Positions 1 through 9,324 of a DNA stretch of 64,000 nucleotides are shown here, one piece after another. The notes under the pieces were generated by a model. It was not told the origin of the DNA, searched no databases, and saw nothing but the letters and a program-made list of their open reading frames with translations. The first letter of the stretch is position 1. Each line of letters starts with the position of its first letter. Origin of the DNA: Stutzerimonas stutzeri (GTDB lineage: Bacteria > Pseudomonadota > Gammaproteobacteria > Pseudomonadales > Pseudomonadaceae); NCBI RefSeq assembly GCF_000219605.1, contig NC_015740.1, positions 62,001 through 126,000 of the forward strand, written 5' to 3'. The position numbers were made by a program, and so were the translations under genes.

Positions 1-996
1 GGTGATCAGCTGCTGCTCTTCCACCGCTTCTTCCTCGCCCACGGTCAAGCGCAGGCCGGCGTAGCTCAGCCCCCGGTAGTAGTAGTCCAGCGCCAGGTCG
101 TGGCCGATCGGCGTGCCGGCGTTGGCCACGTCGGTCACGTTCAGGGTGTAGCCGGCGCGCCAGGCGTTCCAGTAACGCTCGGCGCTCAGCGCAAGGCGGT
201 CGACGCGGGTGGTCTCGTACTCGGTGCGGCGAACGCTGACGGCACCGAGGTAGCCGTCCGGCAGGCGCCGTTGCAGGCGCAGATCGGCATGCCACTCCGG
301 CAGGAAATAGGGTGAAGGCTGATAGCCGACCTCCGGCTGCAGCGTCCAGTTGTCGTCGAGCGGAATCACCGCGCCGGCCTCGACGCCTTCGTCCCATTCG
401 CCGAAGCGTTGCTCACGCAGCAGCGCACCGTACCAGCCAAGGCTTTCCGGCCGGGTCGAGGTGTAATCCAGGCGCTGGCTGCGCCAGTTGTCGAAGCCGC
501 TGTCCAGCCAGTCCTGACGCGCCGAGATCTCCAGCTCGTGACGGCGCTTGGTCGCGGCGGTCGTCACGGGTACCGGGGCGGTCGCCGTGGTGGGCACGGC
601 CAGCGCGGCGCGTGCCTGCTGGATCACCTGCTGCACCTCGGCGTAGTCCGGCGCGATCCTGGCGGCCCGTTCCAACGACGCCAGCGCGCGTTGCGGGCGC
701 CCGGCCCAGAGCAGCGCCTGGCCCTCGCCGAGCAGGTAGTCGGCATTGTCCGGCTGCTGGCGCAGCAAGCGCTGGTAGATCGGCAAGGCCTGTTCCGGCC
801 GGCCCTGCCAGCTCAACACCCGGGCCAGCAGGAACTGCGCGTCGGCGTCTTCCGGGTGCTGCGCCAGGTGTGCGCGCAGGGTCGCTTCGGCAGCGTCCAG
901 TTGCTGCGCCTGCACCTGTCGCTCGGCCGTGGCGATATCCGCCAAAGCCGTGGTGCAGGGTATCGCCAGGGCAAGCAGCAGCAGCGCGCGCTTCAC
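1..996 (-). CDS. TPR / YaiO-like outer-membrane beta-barrel protein (3' part beyond window)
   Basis: The frame is open from a GTG at 996 to the window edge (332 codons), so the C-terminus is missing. The GTG overlaps the stop of the upstream receiver gene as GTGA. A signal peptide is visible (KRALLLLALAIPCTTALA). About 130 residues of tetratricopeptide-like helices follow (LAQHPEDADAQFLLARVLSW, then PDNADYLLGEGQALLWAGRP). After a short Pro/Thr/Ala linker, aromatic-rich alternating strands begin (ELEISARQDWLDSGFDNW, QPEVGYQPSPYF), as in the YaiO family of outer-membrane barrels. It should be exported to the outer membrane. As the last gene of a signalling operon it may be an envelope output or accessory part, but no substrate can be named. 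The family call rests on architecture rather than on a diagnostic motif. Confidence 0.75.
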   Translation of the reverse strand, partial: MKRALLLLALAIPCTTALADIATAERQVQAQQLDAAEATLRAHLAQHPEDADAQFLLARVLSWQGRPEQALPIYQRLLRQQPDNADYLLGEGQALLWAGRPQRALASLERAARIAPDYAEVQQVIQQARAALAVPTTATAPVPVTTAATKRRHELEISARQDWLDSGFDNWRSQRLDYTSTRPESLGWYGALLREQRFGEWDEGVEAGAVIPLDDNWTLQPEVGYQPSPYFLPEWHADLRLQRRLPDGYLGAVSVRRTEYETTRVDRLALSAERYWNAWRAGYTLNVTDVANAGTPIGHDLALDYYYRGLSYAGLRLTVGEEEAVEEQQLIT

Positions 997-1382
997 CGGC
1001 GCCCCCTCAGCAGGCGACGAATGCGTGCCAGCAGTTCCTCCGGCTGGAAGGGTTTGGTCACGTAGTCGTCGGCGCCCAGTTCCAGCGCGCGGACGATATC
1101 CACCTCGCGTGCCTTGGCGGTCAGCATCAGCACCGGCACGCTTTCCCAGCCGGCCTGTGCCCGTAACCGTTCGATCAACTCCAGGCCGTCGTGATAGGGC
1201 AGCATGATGTCCATCAGGGTCAGGTCCGGTGGGGCGGCCTGGGCGAAGTGGTCGAGCGCCTGGCGGCCATCGGCGGCATGGTCGACGACGAAACCGTGGC
1301 GTTCGAGCATGTAACGTATGAGGAAGGCGATGTCTTCTTCGTCTTCCACCATGAGGATGCGCTTGCTGGCGGATTCGCTCAT
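993..1382 (-). CDS. single-domain response regulator (CheY-like receiver)
   Basis: This 129-residue protein is one receiver domain with no output domain. The acidic pocket is E13-D14, the phospho-acceptor is Asp58 in LMDIMLP, the conserved Thr is T88, and Lys110 lies in VTKPF. Its ATG overlaps the stop of the upstream kinase gene as ATGA, and its stop overlaps the GTG of the outer-membrane gene, so translation of the three is probably coupled. It is the likely partner of the kinase just upstream. With no DNA-binding or enzymatic domain it would act by protein contact or as a relay step, for example to the HPt domain encoded nearby. Family call is certain; role is inferred. Confidence 0.93.
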   Translation of the reverse strand: MSESASKRILMVEDEEDIAFLIRYMLERHGFVVDHAADGRQALDHFAQAAPPDLTLMDIMLPYHDGLELIERLRAQAGWESVPVLMLTAKAREVDIVRALELGADDYVTKPFQPEELLARIRRLLRGRR

Positions 1383-4319
1383 GCATGAACCTCGTCAGAG
1401 TGAGTGTGGCCCGGTGGCCAGTGCTGCAACAGGTGCTGAATCAGCCTGGCCAGCTCGTCGCCGTCGTGACGGGACTTGACCAGCTGGCGCAGCGCCAGGC
1501 GGTTGTCCTGGATCGGGGTGTCGAGCGCGGAGAAGATGATCACCGGTGGGGGCGGAATGCTCTGCGCCAGCTGGTCGAACAGCTCGGTGCCGTCGCCGTC
1601 GGGCAGCATCAGGTCGATGATGGCGAGATCGAAGGGCTGCGCGCTGATCAGCTGACGCGCCTCCTGCAGGGTGGCGGCGCCGGCCAGCTCGACGTCGAGC
1701 ATGGCGATCTGCCTGGCCAGCAGTACGCGCAGGTCGTCGTCGTCCTCCACGTGCAGGATGCGCGGTTTCGACCCGCCGAGCTGCAGGCAGGCGCGAATCA
1801 CCTCCATGACGCGGGAGGGGTCGATCGGCTTGTGCAGCCAGTCGATCACGCCTACCGCACCGCCGCGGAGCAGGCCATCATCCTCATCCCGGCGCTGCGG
1901 CTGCACGCTGACGATCAGCACCGGCAGGTTGCGGTAGTGGTGTTGGCTGCGCAGGCTCTGCAGGAAGGCCACGCTGTTCTCGTCGTCCAGCGCCGGGCTG
2001 AGGGTCAGCGCCTGGACGCGGTGCTGGCCGAGCAGTTCGCGTGCTTCGGCGGCAGCATGGGCGATCAGCGTGGCATAGCCGTGCTGGTGCAGCGCCTCGG
2101 CCAGCTGCTCGGCGGCGTGGCAATCGGGTTCGAGGATCAGAATAAGGGGCGTCTGCTGCGGCGCCGAGCCGAGGCTGAGTGGCTGCGCCGGTGCCTGCGG
2201 CTGGAGCGGCTGGGCGTGTTCCTCCAGCGGCAGCTGCAGCCAGAAGCGCGTGCCCTGGTCCGGCTGGCAATCGAAGCCGATCTTGCCGTTCATCTGCTGG
2301 ACCAGCGAGCGGGTAATGGCCAGCCCCAGCCCGGTACCGCCGCGCTGACGGGCATCGGACGAATCGGCCTGGGCGAAGCGCTCGAAGATGCTCGAGCGGA
2401 AGGCTTCCGGTATGCCGGGCCCGCGATCCTGCACCCCGATTTCGAGCCTTTCGCCGCTGCGTCGCAGGTCGACCGTCACGCGTCCGCCGGCCGGGGAATG
2501 CTTGATCGCGTTGGACAGTAGATTGGCCATCACCTGAGCGAAGCGGTCAGGGTCGAGGGTTGCTTCACTGGAGGCCAGCTCGGGGGCGTCGAGGAATTCC
2601 AGGGTGACGCCGTAGTCCTGCCCGTACGGCGTGATGTCCGACAGCGCCTGCTGGACGAGCGGCCGCACGTCGTGCCGGCCCAGGTTGAACGCCAGACGGC
2701 CCGCTTCCAGCTTCTCGATATCGAGGATGTCGTTGATCAGGCGCACCAGCCGCTCGCTGTTCTTGTGGGCGATGGTCAGCAGCGGACGGGCCTCGTCGCT
2801 GAGCTGCCCGGCGATACCGCCGATCAGCATGCCGAGCGCGCCGCGAATGGCGGTCAGTGGGGTACGTAGCTCGTGGCTGACGGTGGAGATGAATTCGGTC
2901 TTCATCTGCTCCATGCGCCGGCGCAGGGAGACGTCCACCGCCACCGTGACCACATGGCAGGTGCGCGCGGAGATGCGCAGCGGTCGCTTGACCACCTGGA
3001 ACCAATGCTCGGTGCCGTGGGCGTCGGTCAGGGCGACCTCGGTGGTGCGCAGCTCCCCGCTGCTGCTCGCCAGGGCCGCCAGTTCGTCGTCGCCCAGCAG
3101 CAGCGGTCGCAGCAGGCGAGCGGAAGGCACCTCGTCGGGGTGGCGCTGCTCGATATCCTGCGGACGCACGTCGAGCAGGGCGGAGAGCGCGGTGTTGCAG
3201 AGCAGGAAGCGGCCCTGGGCGTCGCGGACGAAGATGAGGTTGTCGTCGGTGTCCACCACCCGGCGCAGGAACAACTGCTGGTCGTGGAGGCTGTCACGGC
3301 TGCGCTGCAGCTCGCTGATGTCCCGCGCGATCGCCAGGTGGTCGCCCAGCCCGGTGGGCATCAGGCGAACCTCGAAGGTGCGCCGGGTCTGCACCTCGCA
3401 CCAGGTGTTCTGCCGCAGACCGCTGTCTTCGTGCTGCTGGAGCAGGTCGTGCAGCAGGGGTTCGATGGCCGCGGGCTGGGGCGCCCGGCGAGCCGTTCCC
3501 GCGGCTAGGCTGGATATCTGCTGTCGGTGGTCCACCGCATAGAGGTAATCCGGAATGGCCTGCAGCAGCGCTCCGAGCCGAGCCTCGCCTGCCTGCGCCG
3601 CGCCGGCCAGCTGCTGGCGGATGCGCAGATTACAGTGTACCGCCCAGAAGGCGATGAGAAGCAGCGCGACCACCACCAGGCTGCCGATGAGGGCCAGACG
3701 TTGGGCGCGCTCGGTCGTCTGGGCAACGGCGCTGCTGGCTGCTTTCAGCTCGCGCCGCTCCTGTTGTTCCACTGCGTTGAGCAGCGCCCGCAGGCGATCC
3801 ATCAGCAGGTTGCCGCCGGCGCCGCGCAAGCGCTCGGCGGCCGCCTGCAGGCCGGCGTCGCGGCGCGCCTGGACATTGCCGGCAGCCACCTGCAGGCGTT
3901 CGGCAATGGTTGCATCCAGCGTGCGGAACCAGCGCTGGTCGGGATAGCTGCGGCCTTCGACCAGTTGTTCCAGGCTCCGCCGATAGCCCTCCAGCTGATT
4001 CAGGCCGCGCTCGTAGGGTTCGAGGTAGCTGGCATCGCCGGTCAGGATGAAACCGCGCGAGCCGGTTTCGATGTCCTGCAGGGAGGAGAGGATGGCCTGG
4101 ACCGAGGGTGATGACCTCCAGGCTATGGCTGACGGCCCGATTGGTCTGCAGCAGCGTTTCCTGGGTTCGCTTGCCCTGCCAGCCGAGGGCGGCGAGCAGC
4201 GCGAACGCAGCCAGAAATGCGATTGAATGCCAACCGATCGCGAGTCTTGCGGGCAAACCGGACTCCTGCCGCGGGGGAGACTGCATGGAACCCTGGCCGC
4301 CGCGCGATAGCGGAAACAC
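1379..4319 (-). CDS. CHASE3-PAS hybrid sensor histidine kinase with two receivers; apparent frameshift near the 5' end
   Basis: Domains in order: membrane helix (SIAFLAAFALLAALGW), periplasmic CHASE3 (ETGSRGFILTGD), second helix (LIGSLVVVALLLIAFWAV), two PAS domains, HisKA with the phospho-His in STVSHELRTPLTAI, HATPase (N box LLSNAIKHSP; G boxes DRGPGIP and GGTGLGLAI) and two receivers. The first receiver has lost its acceptor Asp (TLSPALD at that place); the second keeps it (IIDLMLPDGDG). The first helix is read in one frame (ending HSLEVIT) and the rest in another (starting SVQAILSS). The shift fits one extra base in the three-base run at 4106-4108. The GTG at 4319 has a GGGAG ribosome site; an ATG at 4286 is the alternative. 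Read uncorrected, the long frame opens at 4348 with an unlikely, arginine-rich N-terminus. Either a pseudogene or a sequencing error. Confidence 0.8.
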
Positions 4320-4408
4320 CGGGACTCCCGAATACAGTCAGACCCCACAGACGCGGAGCGGTTCGCGACGAACGGTAGCGCCCTCAGCGCCCGGCGACCT
4401 GCACCTGA

Positions 4409-6022
4409 TTACGGCCCTGGTGCTTGGCCAGGTACAGCGCCTGGTCGGCGCTCCAGCAGGACGCTGGCGGCGCTGTGCTCATCGGTTTCGCAGATGCCGG
4501 CGCTGAAGGTGACGCGAAACTCCTGATGGTCGCCCGCATTGAAGGTCAGGGCGGCGAAGCGCACGCGGACCTCGTCGAAGATGCGCCTGGCCTGCAGCGC
4601 GCTGCATTCCGGCAGTACCGCGACGAACTCCTCGCCGCCGTAGCGGCCGAGGCTATCGATGCGACGCAGGCGCTGGCGCAGCAGGTTGGCCAGGGCGCGG
4701 ATCACGTTGTCGCCGGCGGCGTGCCCATAGGTGTCGTTGACCTGCTTGAAATGGTCGAGGTCGAGCATCACCACGCTTGCCGGTTTGCCGCTGCGGCTGC
4801 TGCGCTGCACCTCCAGTGCCAGCTGTTCCTTAATGTCGGCGTGCTTGAGCAGGCCGGTCAGGCTGTCGCGGGCCAGCGCGGTGCTCAGCGAGCGGGCACG
4901 CTGGGCATGCGAATAGACGCCGGCCACCAGCGCGCTGTCGCTGATCGGCTTGGTGATGAAATCGTCGCCGGCCTTGAGCAGGGCGGCCATCTGCCGGTGG
5001 GTGTCGGTTTCCGCCGACAGGTAGATGATCGTCACCCGCAGCCACTCGTCATGCAGGCGGATCATCTGCGCCAGCTCCGGGCCCGAGCATTCCGGCATGT
5101 TGACGTCCAGCAGCACGACCTCGGGGTTGAAGCTGCGCATGGCGTCCAGCACGCGGGTCGGTTCGGTGAGGGTCTGCACCTGCATCTGCGCGTTGCGCAG
5201 CACCAGGCTGTAGCGCGCCGCCAGCTCGGCGTCGTCGTCGACGATCAGCACACGGAAGGGCTCGCCCTGCTGGCGGTCGAGGCAGCGCTCCAGGCTGTTT
5301 TCCAGCTGAGTGATGTCCAGCGGGCGGACGAAGAAGCCCTGGGCACCGGCGCGCACCGCAGCCAGCTGGCTGGCGAAGTCGTTGCGATCGTGGATCACCA
5401 GCAGCGGCAGGGGTTGCTCCAGGCTCTGCTGCAGCGCGGCCAGTGCATCGAACTCGCCTTCATGTTCGATGCCGACGATCAGCGCATCGGGCAGCTCGTT
5501 GGCCAGGGCCTGCTCGAGTGCGGCGAAATCATGCCACTGGCTGACCATGTAGCCGAAGTTGCGCAGGGTCACCGCCATGCTGGTGGCGGCGATCGGGTCG
5601 CGCTTCATCAGGTAGATGCGGCAGCCCGGCGCCGGCTCTTCGTGGTGCACCGGCAGCGCCGCTGCGCCTTCGCGCTCCTGCCCGGGTGTCTCGCTGGCCA
5701 GTTGCAGCAGGGCGGCGGCGAAGGCATCGGCGGCGCGGCTGCCGGGCTTGGCCGAGTCCAGCCAGCGCTCGGCGCGCTGTTCGAGCTGCCGGGCGTTGTC
5801 CCCGAGGCTGTCGAAACCGAAGGTCCCGGCCGCGCCCGCCAGGCGATGGAGTCGCTCGCGCACGCTCAGCATCAGCTGGCGGCGGCTGCCGGTGGCGCGG
5901 GTCTGCTGCAGGTCACGGGCGAGCGTTGCCAGTTCTGCCAGGTCCGCCTGCAGGCGTTCGCCAAACTGCTGCTCAAGCTGGGTGAGCTGTTCCTGCAGCG
6001 CCAGGCGGGCACGCTCATCCAT
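4409..6022 (-). CDS. HPt - receiver - receiver - GGDEF diguanylate cyclase; C-terminus probably frameshifted
   Basis: A 537-residue protein. The N-terminal helical bundle is an HPt domain with His59 in HRLAGAAGTFG. A degenerate receiver follows (IVGIEHEGE replaces the acceptor segment), then an intact receiver (LIVDDD, LLDVNMP, ITKP) and a GGDEF domain. The active-site motif is GGEEF, with a RxxD inhibitory site (RRID) five residues before it, so it should make cyclic di-GMP under product feedback. The family usually ends ADxALYxAKxxGRNxV. Here the frame runs instead into RRPGAVPGQAPGP and stops at 4409. One missing base near 4450 would restore ADQALYLAKHQGRNQV and end at 4384. Its start overlaps the next receiver gene by 8 bp. 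It is the obvious output of this operon, able to receive phosphate from either a kinase or a receiver. Confidence 0.88.
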   Translation of the reverse strand: MDERARLALQEQLTQLEQQFGERLQADLAELATLARDLQQTRATGSRRQLMLSVRERLHRLAGAAGTFGFDSLGDNARQLEQRAERWLDSAKPGSRAADAFAAALLQLASETPGQEREGAAALPVHHEEPAPGCRIYLMKRDPIAATSMAVTLRNFGYMVSQWHDFAALEQALANELPDALIVGIEHEGEFDALAALQQSLEQPLPLLVIHDRNDFASQLAAVRAGAQGFFVRPLDITQLENSLERCLDRQQGEPFRVLIVDDDAELAARYSLVLRNAQMQVQTLTEPTRVLDAMRSFNPEVVLLDVNMPECSGPELAQMIRLHDEWLRVTIIYLSAETDTHRQMAALLKAGDDFITKPISDSALVAGVYSHAQRARSLSTALARDSLTGLLKHADIKEQLALEVQRSSRSGKPASVVMLDLDHFKQVNDTYGHAAGDNVIRALANLLRQRLRRIDSLGRYGGEEFVAVLPECSALQARRIFDEVRVRFAALTFNAGDHQEFRVTFSAGICETDEHSAASVLLERRPGAVPGQAPGP

Positions 6023-6404
6023 GCTCGGCCTCCCACACCTGCTGCAGCTGGGAGGCCAGCTGCAGGGGGTCGAAGGGTTTGTTCAACACCTGGCGCACAC
6101 CGAGCTGGCGCAGCTCCTGCAGCCGCTCGGGCTGCAGATGGCCGGTGAGAAAGACCACCGGAATCTGCTGCAGGTCCACCAGATCGCCGAGTTGGCGGAC
6201 CAGCTCGATGCCATCCATCTGCGGCAGCATCACATCGAGCAGGATCAGGTCGGGGGCGAACGCCTGAACCTGGTCCAGGGCCGCCTGTCCGGACGGACAG
6301 CTGAGCACCTCGAAGCCGCCGATCTTTTCCAGGGCGATGCGCGTCACCACCTGAATGGAAGGAACGTCCTCGACGTGCAGGATGCGCTTGAGCTGTCTGT
6401 TCAC
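6015..6404 (-). CDS. single-domain response regulator
   Basis: 129 residues, one receiver domain: acidic pair in HVED near residue 12, acceptor Asp in LILLDVMLPQMDG near residue 56, and the conserved Lys in LNKPFDP. It starts inside the last codons of the GAF/PAS kinase (ATGA overlap at 6401-6404) and overlaps the GGDEF gene by 8 bp. It is therefore co-translated with both and is the natural acceptor for that kinase. It closely resembles the 128-residue receiver at 8889-9275 (both have RILHVED near the N-terminus and KPFDPxQLA near the end), suggesting tandem duplication of kinase-receiver pairs in this island. Confidence 0.93.
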   Translation of the reverse strand: MNRQLKRILHVEDVPSIQVVTRIALEKIGGFEVLSCPSGQAALDQVQAFAPDLILLDVMLPQMDGIELVRQLGDLVDLQQIPVVFLTGHLQPERLQELRQLGVRQVLNKPFDPLQLASQLQQVWEAEHG

Positions 6405-8812
6405 GAACTCTCCTTGGTCTCGCCCCGGACGGGCAGCTCGAACCAGAAGCAGGCGCCCTGGCCGGGTGCGGATTCGAAGCCGATCTGTCCGCCCATGTGC
6501 TCGATCAGCTCCTTGCTGATCGCCAGACCGAGGCCGGTGCCGCCCTGCTGGCGGCTGTCGGACGAATCGGCCTGGGCGAACTTCTGGAATACCCGTTCAC
6601 GGAATTCGTCGGAAATGCCTGGGCCCCGGTCTCGGACGCTGACCCGCACATGGCCGTCACGCATGCGGGCCGACAGTTCGACCTGCTCGCCGGGCGGCGA
6701 AAACTTCGCGGCGTTCGACAGCAGGTTGCTCAGCACCTGCTGCAGGCGCATGGCGTCGATTTCCACCTGCACCGCCGGGCAGTCGCCCAGGCGCAGCTGC
6801 ACGCCATGGCGTTCGGCGTAGCTGCCATTACTGCGCAGGGCCAGCTCCAGCTGCGGCAGTAGCGGCTGCTCGAGCAGGTCGAAGCGCATCTTGCCGGCGT
6901 GCAGCTTGTCCATGTCCAGCAGGTCGTCGATCAGTGCCCCGAGGCGCTGGCTGTTCTGCTGGGCGATGTCCAGCAGCTCGCGCATCTGCCCGGGAACCTC
7001 GCCCATGACATTGGAGCAGACCAGCGCCAGCGCGCCGGTGATGGAGGTCAGCGGCGTGCGCAGCTCGTGGCTGACCGTGGAGATGAATTCGCGCTGCAGA
7101 CGCTCGATGCGCTTGCGCTCGGTGATGTCGTGCAGCACGGCGACAGCGCCCAGCAGCTGGCCATCGGAGGTGTACAGCGGATCGGCGTTGGACAGCACAT
7201 GGCGCGGCGTGCCCTGGCTGAGCAGGACCATCTCGTGATCGATCACGTGTTCGCCGCCAAGGGCGCGGCGCAGCGGGATCTCTTCCGGCTGCAGCGGCGT
7301 GACGCCATCGGCCCGGTACAGCTGGTAATGGCTGGCCCATTCGTCCGGTGACACCGGCGCGGCATCGGCGCCGTGCCATTGCTTGGCCTTCTCGTTGAAC
7401 AGGGTCAGATTGCCCTCGGCGTCGCAGGCGATCACCGCCTCGCTCAACGCTTCGAGCAGACGCCGGTTCATTTCCTGCTGCTTGTCCAGCTCCAGCTGCT
7501 CGGCCTTGCGTGCGGTGATGTCGGTGACGAAACCGTGCCAGAGCACCGAGCCATCGACCTGGCGCAGCGGTGTGGCGCGCGCCTCGACCCAGATCAGGCC
7601 CTTGCGTGGGTGGTCGACGCGGTGCTCGCTGTGCCACGGCGTGAGCTCGGCGGCGGCCTTGCGGATGCTGCTCAGCAGGGTGCTGCGATCGAGTGCGTGC
7701 ACGCGCCCGACGATGGGCGCGAAGCTGCTGGCCAGCTGCCCCGGGCTGAGGCCGTAGATCTGCTCGACCCCTTCGCTGACGTAGGGAAAGCAGGAGCTGC
7801 CGTTGCCGCGCCAGTGAAACTGGAAAAGCATGCCCGGCACCTGCGCGGCGATCTGCTGCAGGCGCAGCTGCAGTTGTTCCTGGTAGGCCAGGTCGTAGGC
7901 GTTGATCAGGTAGCCACGCAGCTGTTCCTGTTCATCGTGGATGGCGGTGACGCCCAGCAGCACCGGCACTTCGCTGCCGCTCTGGTGGCGCAGGCGCCAC
8001 TCGGACATCTCCCGGCGGCCAAGGTGCAGCGGCGCGGTGAGCACTGCGAATCCCGCTTCCACCGGCATCTCGAGTTCGCTGGAGAGCAGCTTGGCGCGCC
8101 GCTCCAGCGCTTCGTGGCGAAAGAGGGCAGTGGTCAGCGGGTGGCCGGCCAGCGCCTGCTCGCTGTAGCCGAGCAGGCGTTCGGCGGTCGGGTTGACGCT
8201 GGTGACGATGCCGTCCGGGCGGGTGATCAGCACGGCGCTGGAGGCGCTGTCGAGGATCGCCTGCTGCAATGCCGCCTGCTCGGCATGCCGGTGCGCCAGC
8301 AGGTGCTGCTCGAACAGGCGGATCACCTGGCGGCCCAGGCGTTCTAGGGTTTCCCGCTGTTCGCTGCTCAGCCGCCGCGGCTTGCGGTCGATGACGCACA
8401 GCGTGCCGAGGTTGTGGCCGTCCGGCGAGGTCAGCGGCGTACCGGCGTAGAAGCGGATGTGCGGATCGCCCTGCACCAGCGGGTTGTCGCGAAAGCGCGG
8501 ATCCTGCAGCGCGTCGGGTACCTCGAAGATCTGCTCGCCGGTGATGGTGTAGGTGCAGAAGGAGATGTCACGCGGGGTTTCGCTGACGTCCAGGCCGACC
8601 CGGCTCTTGAACCACTGGCGGCGGTCATCGACCAGCGAGATCAGTGCAATCGGGGTGTCGCACATCTGCGCGGCCAGCGCGGTGAAGTCGTCGAAGGCGC
8701 TTTCTTCGGGCGTATCGAGGATTTCGTAACGCAGCAGGGCCGCCAGGCGCGAGAGTTCGCGTGGCTGCGCGGCGGATGGCATCGGCGCCGGGATTGCTTG
8801 CGGTGACTCCAT
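6401..8812 (-). CDS. GAF-PAS-PAS-PAS sensor histidine kinase
   Basis: 803 residues, apparently cytoplasmic, as no membrane helix is seen. The first 170 residues form a GAF domain of the kind that begins with short-peptide regions such as ALLRYEILDTPEE and contains SFCTYTI and LGTLCVID. Three PAS domains follow (LITRPDGIVTSVNPTAERLL; a PAS_3-like one with SEGVEQIYGLSP; ACDAEGNLTLFNEKAK). Then HisKA (FISTVSHELRTPLTSITGA) and HATPase (NLLSNAAKFSP, DRGPGIS, GGTGLGLAI). No receiver is attached; the cognate receiver is the overlapping gene downstream. The ATG at 8812 has AAGG eight bases before it. The number of PAS domains suggests redox, light or small-ligand sensing, but the ligand cannot be told from the sequence. 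Confidence 0.92.
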   Translation of the reverse strand: MESPQAIPAPMPSAAQPRELSRLAALLRYEILDTPEESAFDDFTALAAQMCDTPIALISLVDDRRQWFKSRVGLDVSETPRDISFCTYTITGEQIFEVPDALQDPRFRDNPLVQGDPHIRFYAGTPLTSPDGHNLGTLCVIDRKPRRLSSEQRETLERLGRQVIRLFEQHLLAHRHAEQAALQQAILDSASSAVLITRPDGIVTSVNPTAERLLGYSEQALAGHPLTTALFRHEALERRAKLLSSELEMPVEAGFAVLTAPLHLGRREMSEWRLRHQSGSEVPVLLGVTAIHDEQEQLRGYLINAYDLAYQEQLQLRLQQIAAQVPGMLFQFHWRGNGSSCFPYVSEGVEQIYGLSPGQLASSFAPIVGRVHALDRSTLLSSIRKAAAELTPWHSEHRVDHPRKGLIWVEARATPLRQVDGSVLWHGFVTDITARKAEQLELDKQQEMNRRLLEALSEAVIACDAEGNLTLFNEKAKQWHGADAAPVSPDEWASHYQLYRADGVTPLQPEEIPLRRALGGEHVIDHEMVLLSQGTPRHVLSNADPLYTSDGQLLGAVAVLHDITERKRIERLQREFISTVSHELRTPLTSITGALALVCSNVMGEVPGQMRELLDIAQQNSQRLGALIDDLLDMDKLHAGKMRFDLLEQPLLPQLELALRSNGSYAERHGVQLRLGDCPAVQVEIDAMRLQQVLSNLLSNAAKFSPPGEQVELSARMRDGHVRVSVRDRGPGISDEFRERVFQKFAQADSSDSRQQGGTGLGLAISKELIEHMGGQIGFESAPGQGACFWFELPVRGETKESS

Positions 8813-8888
8813 CGTCGGTGCCTTGCTGGTTCGGTGAGTGGCGCACGAGCGGACAGCGTGTCGCGTCCCGGCGGATGTGCTCAGGGCC

Positions 8889-9275
8889 TTAGTATCGGCC
8901 AGTCAGCCAAATGCTGCGAATCTGCCCGGCCAGCTGCATCGGGTCGAAAGGTTTGACAATCACGTCGCGCGCGCCGAGCTTGCGCAGGTGCTCGATCTCG
9001 CCCGGCTGAACCTTGGCCGTCATGAATGTTACCGGAATCCGCTCCAGGTCGATTCGCTCGCGCAGCTTGAGCAGCGTCTGCGGGCCGTCCATGCCGGGCA
9101 TCATCACGTCCAGCAGGATGAAGTCGGGCGCAAACGCCTCGACTTCTTCCAGCGCCTGGGCGCCGGACGAGCAGGACAGCACCTCGTAGCCGCCGATGGC
9201 TTCCAGGGCCAGTTTGGTCACGGCCTGGATCGACGGGTCGTCTTCGACATGCAGGATGCGCCTGAGCTCTGCCAT
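8889..9275 (-). CDS. single-domain response regulator
   Basis: 128 residues from the ATG at 9275, chosen because GGAGG sits four bases upstream and the length then matches the two sister receivers. The same frame is open to 9416, inside the upstream kinase gene, but that extension has no ribosome site and low-complexity content. Receiver features: HVEDD, acceptor Asp in FILLDVMMPGMDG, conserved Thr in TFMTAK, Lys in IVKPFDP. It lies 49 bp after the double-Cache kinase and 76 bp before the GAF/PAS kinase, so it most likely serves the former. No output domain. Confidence 0.92.
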   Translation of the reverse strand: MAELRRILHVEDDPSIQAVTKLALEAIGGYEVLSCSSGAQALEEVEAFAPDFILLDVMMPGMDGPQTLLKLRERIDLERIPVTFMTAKVQPGEIEHLRKLGARDVIVKPFDPMQLAGQIRSIWLTGRY

Positions 9276-9324
9276 TGTGCCTCCGGGGGGTCGGTTTGCC
9301 TGTGCGTCGGTCGTCATGCGCGCA

